From positions 1 through 27,811 of the forward strand of contig DASSTE010000092.1 in the NCBI GenBank assembly GCA_035708085.1: a stretch of DNA of 27,811 nucleotides. The letters run 5' to 3'. Of this stretch, positions 22,228 to 27,811 are shown piece by piece. Position numbers and translations under genes: made by a program. Every line of letters starts with the position of its first letter. The stretch's first letter is position 1. Origin of the DNA: DASSBR01 sp035708085 (GTDB lineage: Bacteria; Pseudomonadota; Gammaproteobacteria; Natronospirales; DASSBR01). The notes beneath the pieces are model-generated. The model saw nothing but the letters and a program-made list of their open reading frames with translations, had not been told where the DNA came from and ran no database searches.

Positions 22228-23175
22228 ATGTCAATCAGCAAGCTTGAGCGGACCATCGCGGCCGTCGCCGGACTGGGTCTCGCGCTGGCTTCGGGCGCCG
22301 CGAGCGCGGACTCCGCCTTCAATCTGCCACAAGGCGTGACGCCGATCAGCCACTGGGTTTACGGGCTGCACATGCACACGTTCTGGATCTGCGTCGGCAT
22401 CGCCGTCGTGGTGTTCGGAATTATGCTGATTTCGATCATCTTCCATCGCAAATCCCGTGGCGCGGTGGCGGCGAATTTCCACGAGAATATCTACATCGAA
22501 ATGGCCTGGACGATCGTGCCGGCCATCATCCTGATCATTATGGCGGTGCCGGCGGTCAACGTGCTCGTCAAGATGGAGGATTACAGCAAGCCGGACATGT
22601 CGATCAAGGTCACCGGCTATCAGTGGCTGTGGAAGTACGACTACGTCAACAACGGCATTTCCTACTACAGCAAGCTTGCCGAAGACAGCAACCGCGCCCG
22701 CATGATGGGCTCCAGGCTCAGCCCGTTCGACGTCAAGCATTACATTCGTGATGTCGACCATCCGCTGGTCGTGCCGACCGGCAAGAAAATTCGTCTGATG
22801 ATCACCTCGGGCGACGTGATCCACTCCTGGTGGGTGCCGGATTTCGGCGCCAAGACCGACGCGATTCCGGGTTACATCAACCAGATGTGGATCAAGGTTG
22901 AGAAGCCCGGCACCTATCGCGGTCAGTGCGCCGAGTTGTGCGGCCGAGGCCATGCCTTCATGCCGATCGTCGTGGTCGCGAAAACCCCGGCGGATTTCCG
23001 CAAGTGGGTCAAGGCGCACGGCGGGCACCTGCCCAACAAGCCGCAGGCGGGCGGTGCGACGATCAATCGCGGCCGGCAGCCGGCCCCCAACGCGACGCAG
23101 CCGCCGCCGCAGACGACTCCGCCGGGCGAAAAGCCGCAGACCAATCCGCCAGCCCATAGCGGCTCGGCCAGCTAA
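22228..23175 (+). CDS. coxB: Cytochrome c oxidase subunit II
   Basis: A 315-residue subunit that takes electrons from cytochrome c at the binuclear CuA centre on the periplasmic face. The signal peptide is at 1-27 (ending ASGAASA), two membrane helices follow (about 50-72 and 93-113), then the periplasmic cupredoxin domain. All CuA ligands are present: His199, Cys234, Glu236, Cys238, His242 and Met245, the latter within CAELCGRGHAFM. The aromatic electron-entry patch GYQWLWKYDY (130-139) is intact. There is no fused heme c domain; instead, residues about 270-315 are a Pro/Gln/Thr-rich tail, probably disordered. GGGAG precedes the ATG by about 10 bases. The subunit I gene follows after 18 bp. 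Confidence 0.96.
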   Translation: MSISKLERTIAAVAGLGLALASGAASADSAFNLPQGVTPISHWVYGLHMHTFWICVGIAVVVFGIMLISIIFHRKSRGAVAANFHENIYIEMAWTIVPAIILIIMAVPAVNVLVKMEDYSKPDMSIKVTGYQWLWKYDYVNNGISYYSKLAEDSNRARMMGSRLSPFDVKHYIRDVDHPLVVPTGKKIRLMITSGDVIHSWWVPDFGAKTDAIPGYINQMWIKVEKPGTYRGQCAELCGRGHAFMPIVVVAKTPADFRKWVKAHGGHLPNKPQAGGATINRGRQPAPNATQPPPQTTPPGEKPQTNPPAHSGSAS

Positions 23176-23193
23176 TTCGAACGAGGACCAGGT

Positions 23194-24780
23194 ATGAATG
23201 CGCACACAGTAGCGGCAGCACACGACGACCACGTCCACCACGGGCCGGCGAAGGGCTGGATGCGCTGGATCACGACCACCAATCACAAGGACATCGGCAC
23301 GCTGTACCTTGTATTCAGTGGCGTGATGTTCGTGATCGGTGGCCTGTTCGCGCTGGGAATCCGCGCCGAGCTGTTCGAGCCGGGCATGCAGATCGTCGAT
23401 CCGTATTTCTTCAACGAATTGACGACGATGCACGGCCTGGTGATGATCTTCGGCGTCATCATGCCGGCTTTCGTCGGGCTCGCGAACTGGATGCTGCCGA
23501 TCATGGTCGGCGCACCGGATATGGCGTTGCCGCGGCTGAATAATTTCAGCTTCTGGATCATGCCGTTTGCGTTCATCCTGCTGCTCTCGACATTCTTCAT
23601 GCCGGGCGGCGCGCCTGCGATGGGCTGGACCAATTACGCCCCGCAGTCCCTGCAAACCGGTATGGCGTTCCCGTTCCTGGTGTTTTCGATTCACCTGATG
23701 GGCATTTCTTCGGTCGCCGGCGCGATCAACGTCATCGCGACGATTCTCAACATGCGCGCGCCGACGATGAAGTTGATGAAGATGCCGATGTTCGTCTGGT
23801 CGTGGCTGATCACCGCGTTCCTGCTGATCGCGGTGATGCCGGTGCTCGCGGGCGCCGTCACGATGCTGCTGATGGACAAGTACTTCGGCACCAGCTTCTT
23901 CTTCGCCGGCGGCGGCGGCGACCCGGTGCTCTACCAGCACGTGTTCTGGTTCTTCGGGCACCCCGAGGTCTACATCATGATTCTGCCGGCGTTCGGCATT
24001 ATCTCCGAGATCATTCCTACGTTCGCCCGAAAACCGCTGTTCGGCTATGCGTCGATGGTCTACGCACTGGCGTCAATCGCATTCCTGTCGTTCATCGTCT
24101 GGGCGCACCACATGTTCACGGTGGGCATGCCGCTGTCGGCCGAAATCTTCTTCATGTTCTCGACGATGCTGATTGCGGTGCCGACCGGCATCAAGATATT
24201 CAACTGGCTGGCCACGATGTGGCGCGGTTCGATGACGTTCGAGACGCCGATGCTGTTCGCGCTCGCCTTCATTGTGCTGTTCACGATCGGCGGCTTCTCG
24301 GGCGTCATGCTTGCGATCGTGCCGGCGGACTTCCAGTACCAGGACACGTACTTTGTCGTGGCCCACTTCCACTACGTGCTCGTCACGGGGTCGGCCTTCG
24401 CCATTATTGGCGCGATCTACTACTGGCTGCCCAAGTGGACCGGCCACATGTACAACGAGTTCTGGGGCAAGACCCATTTCTGGATCAGCGTCATCTCGGT
24501 CAACGTGCTGTACTTCCCGATGCACTTCCTGGGGCTCGCGGGCATGCCGCGCCGTACCGCCGACTACGCGGTGCAGTTCACCAGCATGAACCAGATCGTC
24601 ACCGTCGGTGCTTTCGTCTTCGGTCTGAGCCAGTTGATCTTCCTCGGCGTGATCATCGCGTGCGTGCGCGGCGGCAAGAAAGCCACCGATGAAGTCTGGG
24701 AGGGCGCCAACGGCCTCGAATGGACGCTGCCGTCACCGGCCCCGTACCACAGTTTCGAGACTGCCCCGGAAGTTGATTGA
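23194..24780 (+). CDS. ctaD: Cytochrome c oxidase subunit I (aa3-type, A1 family)
   Basis: A 528-residue catalytic subunit with 12 membrane helices that holds heme a and the heme a3-CuB oxygen-reduction site. Ligands are His80 (heme a, TTMHGLVM), His256 with the cross-linked Tyr260 (GHPEVY), His305-His306 (WAHHMF, CuB), and His391/His393 (VVAHFHYVL, heme a3 and heme a). Glu258 in GHPEVY marks the A1 subfamily with a standard D-channel, and Lys334 in PTGIKIF is the K-channel Lys. The N-terminus is His-rich (AAAHDDHVHHG). AGGACCAGGT upstream supports the start at 23194. Its TGA overlaps by one base the ATG of the 43-residue protein, so the two are probably translationally coupled. Confidence 0.97.
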   Translation: MNAHTVAAAHDDHVHHGPAKGWMRWITTTNHKDIGTLYLVFSGVMFVIGGLFALGIRAELFEPGMQIVDPYFFNELTTMHGLVMIFGVIMPAFVGLANWMLPIMVGAPDMALPRLNNFSFWIMPFAFILLLSTFFMPGGAPAMGWTNYAPQSLQTGMAFPFLVFSIHLMGISSVAGAINVIATILNMRAPTMKLMKMPMFVWSWLITAFLLIAVMPVLAGAVTMLLMDKYFGTSFFFAGGGGDPVLYQHVFWFFGHPEVYIMILPAFGIISEIIPTFARKPLFGYASMVYALASIAFLSFIVWAHHMFTVGMPLSAEIFFMFSTMLIAVPTGIKIFNWLATMWRGSMTFETPMLFALAFIVLFTIGGFSGVMLAIVPADFQYQDTYFVVAHFHYVLVTGSAFAIIGAIYYWLPKWTGHMYNEFWGKTHFWISVISVNVLYFPMHFLGLAGMPRRTADYAVQFTSMNQIVTVGAFVFGLSQLIFLGVIIACVRGGKKATDEVWEGANGLEWTLPSPAPYHSFETAPEVD

Positions 24781-24911
24781 TGCATATGGTGGACCGCCAT
24801 CCCGATCAGCCGCAGCGCGCGCGGGCGATGCGCACCGCGATCATTGTCGTAGGCGTTGCGGTCGCCTTTTACGTTGGTGTCTATATCGTTGCCTGGCTGT
24901 TGGCCCCGTAA
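24780..24911 (+). CDS. 43-residue single-helix protein of the cox cluster
   Basis: This frame starts at the ATG sharing one base with the subunit I stop (TGATG) and ends at the TAA at 24909-24911, 10 bp before subunit III. The product has a polar, basic N-terminus (MHMVDRHPDQPQRARAMR) and one membrane helix (TAIIVVGVAVAFYVGVYIVAWLL, about 19-41). The topology and position match the very small cytochrome oxidase assembly proteins encoded between subunits I and III in many proteobacteria, which are often missed in annotation. It is not a remnant of CtaG: the CtaG segment after the helix (LVPLYDVFC) is absent. Tight coupling on both sides strongly suggests it is translated. Confidence 0.75.
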   Translation: MHMVDRHPDQPQRARAMRTAIIVVGVAVAFYVGVYIVAWLLAP

Positions 24912-24921
24912 GGATCTTGTA

Positions 24922-25803
24922 ATGTCGCAGACAACACTAGTCGAAGAGAAATATCACGTTCCGCACGCCGCGCCCTGGTCGATTATCGGCATCATCGGGC
25001 TGTTCACGCTGGTGTTCGGCGGCGCGCTATGGCTCGACAACTTCTGGATGGGCAAGATCGTCCTGGCTGCCGGCGCCGCCGTCGTACTCGTGATGATGTT
25101 CGGCTGGTTCGGCACCGTCATCAAAGAGAGCGAGCACGGCCTCAACAACGCGCAGGTCGACCGCAGCTATCGCTGGGGCATGAGCTTTTTCATCTTCTCC
25201 GAGGTGATGTTCTTCGCGGCGTTCTTCGGTACGCTGTTTTACGCGCACCAGTTCTCGCTGCCGTGGCTCGGCGGCACCGGCAGCGGCGCGAAGTTCCCGA
25301 CCCACGCGATGCTGTGGAGCGGCTTTTCGGCCGGCTGGCCGAGCAACGGCCCGGCCCAGCTGGGCGGTCACTTCCAGGTCATGGATGCGGTGGGCATCGC
25401 GGCCATCAATACCGTCATTCTGCTCAGCAGCTCGGTGACGGTGACGATCGCGCACTGGGGCTTGAAGGAGAACAAGCGGCTGCAGGTGATCCTGGGCCTG
25501 CTCGCGACCGTGGTCCTCGGATTCTCGTTCGTGGCGTTGCAGGCGCACGAGTACATGGACGCATACCTGAACCTGAACCTGACGCTGCACACGGGCATCT
25601 ACGGCACCACGTTCTTCATGCTGACCGGCTTCCACGGCCTGCACGTGACGATCGGCGCGATCATGCTGACGGTGATTCTGATTCGCGTCCTTAAAGGGCA
25701 CTTTACCGCGGACCACCACTTCGGCTTCGAGGCCGTGTCGTGGTACTGGCACTTCGTCGACGTTGTCTGGCTATGCCTCTACGTATTCGTTTACTGGATA
25801 TAG
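24922..25803 (+). CDS. ctaE: Cytochrome c oxidase subunit III
   Basis: A 293-residue inner-membrane subunit from the ATG at 24922, backed by AAGGA 7 bases upstream; the 22 codons of open frame before it are shadow. It has seven predicted helices in the 2+5 arrangement. Signature segments are RWGMSFFIFSEVMFFAAFFG (first conserved block), FVALQAHEYMDA, GIYGTTFFMLTGFHGLHVTIGAIML (block with Thr/His), and the C-terminal HFGFEAVSWYWHFVDVVWLCLYVFVYWI that is nearly invariant in the family. Subunit III stabilises the core and helps proton uptake; it binds no redox cofactor. The insert after helix 3 (WLGGTGSGAKFPTHAMLW...GGHFQVMD) is of the length seen in gammaproteobacterial members. It converges on the reverse-strand twin-helix gene, 34 bp on. 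Confidence 0.96.
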   Translation: MSQTTLVEEKYHVPHAAPWSIIGIIGLFTLVFGGALWLDNFWMGKIVLAAGAAVVLVMMFGWFGTVIKESEHGLNNAQVDRSYRWGMSFFIFSEVMFFAAFFGTLFYAHQFSLPWLGGTGSGAKFPTHAMLWSGFSAGWPSNGPAQLGGHFQVMDAVGIAAINTVILLSSSVTVTIAHWGLKENKRLQVILGLLATVVLGFSFVALQAHEYMDAYLNLNLTLHTGIYGTTFFMLTGFHGLHVTIGAIMLTVILIRVLKGHFTADHHFGFEAVSWYWHFVDVVWLCLYVFVYWI

Positions 25804-25837
25804 CGCCGCGCTGAACAAAGTAGTTGGGCAGTCGTTA

Positions 25838-26050
25838 TTAACGCTGGTAAATCCCGTGCGGCTGAATGAGCCCGAGCGCGTAGAGTACGAACAGCAGGCC
25901 GATCAGAAGCAGTGACAGCGTGATGCGGATCGTCAGCGCCCGGACAGTCCGCTTCGAGTCGCTGCTGTCCTTGACCAGATAAAACATGCCCGAGCCCAGT
26001 GAGATGACGATGACCGCCAGGACGGCGATGACGATGAGGTGGCCGAGCAT
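25838..26050 (-). CDS. Twin transmembrane protein (DUF2909 family)
   Basis: A 70-residue protein with two helices, LIVIAVLAVIVISLGSGMFYLV (about 5-26) and ALTIRITLSLLLIGLLFVLYALGLI (about 38-62), joined by a short charged loop (KDSSDSKRTV). It ends in the conserved-looking QPHGIYQR. The double-helix layout with GMFYLVKD and RALTIRI matches the small DUF2909/twin-transmembrane family that accompanies cox genes. An excellent Shine-Dalgarno (GGAGGA, 8 bases before the ATG at 26048-26050) fixes the start. It is the only gene of the oxidase cluster on the minus strand: convergent with subunit III and divergent from SURF1, with 45 bp between the two starts. Its role is unknown, but it may assist oxidase assembly. 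Confidence 0.85.
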   Translation of the reverse strand: MLGHLIVIAVLAVIVISLGSGMFYLVKDSSDSKRTVRALTIRITLSLLLIGLLFVLYALGLIQPHGIYQR

Positions 26051-26095
26051 GTATGGTTCCTCCGACAGGCAAGCGGTCAACGCTATCACGTGCCG

Positions 26096-26836
26096 ATGAA
26101 GTTGGGCAAATGGCGGTTCGCACCGCATCTCTGGCCGACGCTGGGAATGATCGTGCTGGTGGCCGGATTCGCCTGGCTGGCGAACTGGCAATGGCACCGG
26201 GCCGGCGAGAAGCGCGCGATGATTGCGTCGATCGAGCGCGGCGCCCACGCCCCGCCGGTCGATCTAAACCGCGCCGTGCGCGATAATACGGCGGTGGCGC
26301 GTTATCGTCGCGTCGGCCTGCATGGTCATTATGACATCGCTCACCAGGTGCTGGTGAACGAGATCATGCACGATTCCCGCCGCGGCTATTACGTCCTGAC
26401 CCCGTTCCGTCTCGACGGCACCGATGCCTGGGTCATGGTGAACCGCGGCTGGATCCCGGCGGGCGCCAGGCACGACGCGGCCGCATTGGCTGCCGATTCC
26501 GGCGAACGCACCGTGACCGGCCTGTGGACCCACCTGCCGGAGCCCGGCCTCAGGCTTGGCTCGAGCGGACCGCCGCCCAAAGGCTGGCCGAAGACGCTGT
26601 TTTATCCGACGCGCGCGGACCTGGCCGACGTCTTGCACCGGCGCGTGATCGCCGGCAGCGTCTGGCTCGCTCCCGGCGAGCCGGACGGGTTCGTCCGCGA
26701 CTGGAACCCGCGGCCGCGCTTCGGCCCCGGCCGCCACCTCGGCTACATGGCCACGTGGCTGGGCCTCGCGCTTACCGTCCTTATCACCTGGATTGCCCTG
26801 AATTTACATGGCGAGAAACACGAAGCCCGCGAGTAA
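26096..26836 (+). CDS. SURF1 family cytochrome oxidase biogenesis protein
   Basis: A 246-residue inner-membrane protein. It has an N-terminal helix (PTLGMIVLVAGFAWLANWQWHRA, about 12-32) that includes the family's WQWxR signature, a large periplasmic domain, and a C-terminal helix (HLGYMATWLGLALTVLITWIALNL) that begins with the family signature HLGYMATW. The middle block YYVLTPFRLDGTDAWVMVNRGWIPAG is also diagnostic. SURF1 helps place heme a in subunit I. The start at 26096 was chosen over the ATG at 26039, which would run into the start of the divergent gene; a GTG at 26090 remains possible. Its end overlaps the Sco-like gene by 29 bases. It opens the second part of the cluster (SURF1, Sco-like, CtaA). 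Confidence 0.93.
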   Translation: MKLGKWRFAPHLWPTLGMIVLVAGFAWLANWQWHRAGEKRAMIASIERGAHAPPVDLNRAVRDNTAVARYRRVGLHGHYDIAHQVLVNEIMHDSRRGYYVLTPFRLDGTDAWVMVNRGWIPAGARHDAAALAADSGERTVTGLWTHLPEPGLRLGSSGPPPKGWPKTLFYPTRADLADVLHRRVIAGSVWLAPGEPDGFVRDWNPRPRFGPGRHLGYMATWLGLALTVLITWIALNLHGEKHEARE

Positions 26837-27416
26837 GCTGCAGCGCCGCCTGATACCGTCGCTGATCGTCGCGATCGCGCTCGCGCCCATCGTCGCGGCG
26901 GTGGTCTGGTACGTGAACATCGACGTGTGGCGGCCGGCCTCGACCGTCAATCACGGCCATTTGATTACGCCGCCGCGCGTCGTCGAGAGCGCGCCGCTGC
27001 CGCTGCTGGGAGGCGGCACGCTGCCCGCCGACTGGTTCAAGCGCGGCTGGAGCCTGGTTTACGCCGGTACGCCCGCGTGCCCGCCACGCTGCAAGAAGGC
27101 GCTCTACATGACGCGCCAGATTCGCCTCGCCCTGGGCGCCGAAATGAACCGCGTGCAGCGCCTGTTCATCGTTACCGATCATCCGCAACAGGCGGCGGCG
27201 CTGCGTCGCGCGCATCCGGATCTGGCGGTCGCCTATGCCGACGGGCCGCAAGGCCGTGCATTCCTAGCCCAGTTTCTCGACGATCACGCCCTCGGCGCAC
27301 GCATTTATCTGGTCGACCCGCGCGGCCGGCTGATGATGAGTTATCCGGCGGACACTGATCCGACCGGCATCCTCGCGGACCTAAGACGTCTGCTCAAGTA
27401 TTCGCACATCGGTTAA
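26808..27416 (+). CDS. Sco-like thioredoxin-fold copper/redox protein
   Basis: A 202-residue membrane-anchored protein: basic N-terminus, one helix (about 16-36), then a periplasmic thioredoxin-like domain. In place of the Sco motif Cys-Pro-x-x-Cys it has Cys91-Pro-Pro-Arg-Cys95 in AGTPACPPRCKKALY, keeping the Cys-x3-Cys spacing used to bind copper. A His (160, in LDDHALGARIYLVDP) lies near where Sco proteins have their third copper ligand, but about two residues further from the following Asp-Pro. The C-terminal RIYLVDPRGRLMMSYPADTDP matches the Sco beta-hairpin region. It likely serves CuA assembly or thiol reduction for oxidase subunit II. It overlaps SURF1 by 29 bases and is followed after 3 bp by ctaA, so translation is probably coupled. 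Confidence 0.8.
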   Translation: MARNTKPASKLQRRLIPSLIVAIALAPIVAAVVWYVNIDVWRPASTVNHGHLITPPRVVESAPLPLLGGGTLPADWFKRGWSLVYAGTPACPPRCKKALYMTRQIRLALGAEMNRVQRLFIVTDHPQQAAALRRAHPDLAVAYADGPQGRAFLAQFLDDHALGARIYLVDPRGRLMMSYPADTDPTGILADLRRLLKYSHIG

Positions 27417-27419
27417 GTC

Positions 27420-27811
27420 ATGTATAAAAGCTGGTATTGCCGTATCGCCTTCATCGCCTTCCTGCTGGCGTTCGTCGTCGTCCTGCTCGGCGCCTACACC
27501 CGCATCTCCGACGCCGGCCTCGGCTGTCCCGACTGGCCAGCCTGCTATGGCCACATTACCGTTCCGGAGTCGCACGCGGTCATCAGCCGGCTTGACCAGG
27601 AGTACCCGAATCGCCCGGTGCAGCCATCGAAAGCGTGGAAGGAAATGGTCCACCGCTACTTCGCCGGCACCCTGGGCATGCTGATCCTGGCGCTGGCGAT
27701 CTGGGCCGTGGTAAAGCGGCTTCGCGGGCGCAGCGATGCGGATCAGCCGACCGGCCTGCCGGTATTGCTGCTCGCGCTGGTGATCTTTCAGGCGGCGCTC
27801 GGCATGTGGAC
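27420..27811 (+). CDS. ctaA: Heme A synthase CtaA/COX15 (5' part only)
   Basis: The frame from the ATG at 27420 stays open to the right edge (130 codons). It has a first helix (IAFIAFLLAFVVVLLGAYTRI, about 9-29), the family block GAYTRISDAGLGCPDWPACYG with the conserved Cys pair (Cys37 and Cys43) of the periplasmic loop, the second heme-ligand region EMVHRYFAGTLGM (His78), and further helices. COX15/CtaA oxidises heme O to heme A, the prosthetic group of the oxidase encoded upstream. It follows the Sco-like stop after 3 bp. The remaining two thirds of the gene, and presumably ctaB, lie outside the window. Confidence 0.93.
   Translation, partial: MYKSWYCRIAFIAFLLAFVVVLLGAYTRISDAGLGCPDWPACYGHITVPESHAVISRLDQEYPNRPVQPSKAWKEMVHRYFAGTLGMLILALAIWAVVKRLRGRSDADQPTGLPVLLLALVIFQAALGMW

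Noticed and set aside
22231..23961. 576-codon open frame on the minus strand
   Set aside because: It is antisense to oxidase subunits II and I, whose products are certain; composition (Arg/His/Asp-rich) is that of a shadow.
24780..24911. Truncated ctaG pseudogene
   Set aside because: After the helix the expected CtaG segment is missing and the frame ends cleanly with tight spacing to ctaE, which fits an intact small gene better.
26039..26095. Upstream ATG for SURF1
   Set aside because: It would add 19 residues without homology before the membrane helix and overlap the divergent gene's start and Shine-Dalgarno sequence.

Overview
The window is GC-rich chromosomal DNA, densely packed with genes (29 supported coding regions, no gene-free stretch over 300 bases, no tRNA, rRNA, CRISPR or insertion sequence seen). 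The content points to a gammaproteobacterium, plausibly of the Xanthomonadales/Lysobacterales type. The clues are a glrK-qseG-glrR envelope two-component operon, an aa3-type cytochrome c oxidase cluster headed by a DUF2244 protein, Slt70, an NDUFA9-like epimerase and a fosmidomycin-resistance-type MFS pump. This placement is an inference from gene content, not from a marker gene.

Left part (1-7334): the start of an amino acid permease (cut by the window edge), then mostly separate transport and hydrolase genes. These are an Fsr-like MFS exporter, a secreted phosphoesterase of the phospholipase C/acid phosphatase family, an M61 glycyl-aminopeptidase with a PDZ domain, a beta-lactamase-like serine hydrolase and an aspartate/glutamate racemase.

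Middle part (7350-14529): an unbroken minus-strand run. From its 5' end it reads SDR protein, DUF4870-like membrane protein, CPA1 cation/proton antiporter with a TrkA-N-like tail, alpha/beta hydrolase, sensor kinase GlrK, lipoprotein QseG, response regulator GlrR, and a 44-residue single-helix membrane protein. GlrR is the most striking gene. It keeps the family architecture, but its AAA+ domain has lost the GAFTGA sigma-54 contact loop, the glutamate-switch Asn and both arginine-finger positions, so it cannot easily work as a classical sigma-54 activator. The tiny gene after it has a perfect TATAAT six bases before its ATG, suggesting its own leaderless transcript.

Next (14582-21481): a lipoprotein zinc aminopeptidase overlaps tail-to-tail by 181 bp with a SAM methyltransferase, which follows an ATP-grasp enzyme. 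The ATP-grasp/methyltransferase pair looks like a small biosynthetic cassette of unknown product. Then come an NDUFA9-like epimerase (also apparently leaderless), a YfaZ-like outer-membrane barrel and the Slt70 lytic transglycosylase.

Right part (21649-27811): the cytochrome c oxidase cluster, in order DUF2244 protein, subunit II, subunit I, a 43-residue membrane protein, subunit III, a reverse-oriented twin-transmembrane protein, SURF1, a Sco-like thioredoxin-fold protein and the start of heme A synthase CtaA. These encode the enzyme core and factors for heme a synthesis and cofactor insertion. The CuB chaperone gene ctaG (cox11), usual between subunits I and III, is absent from that place.
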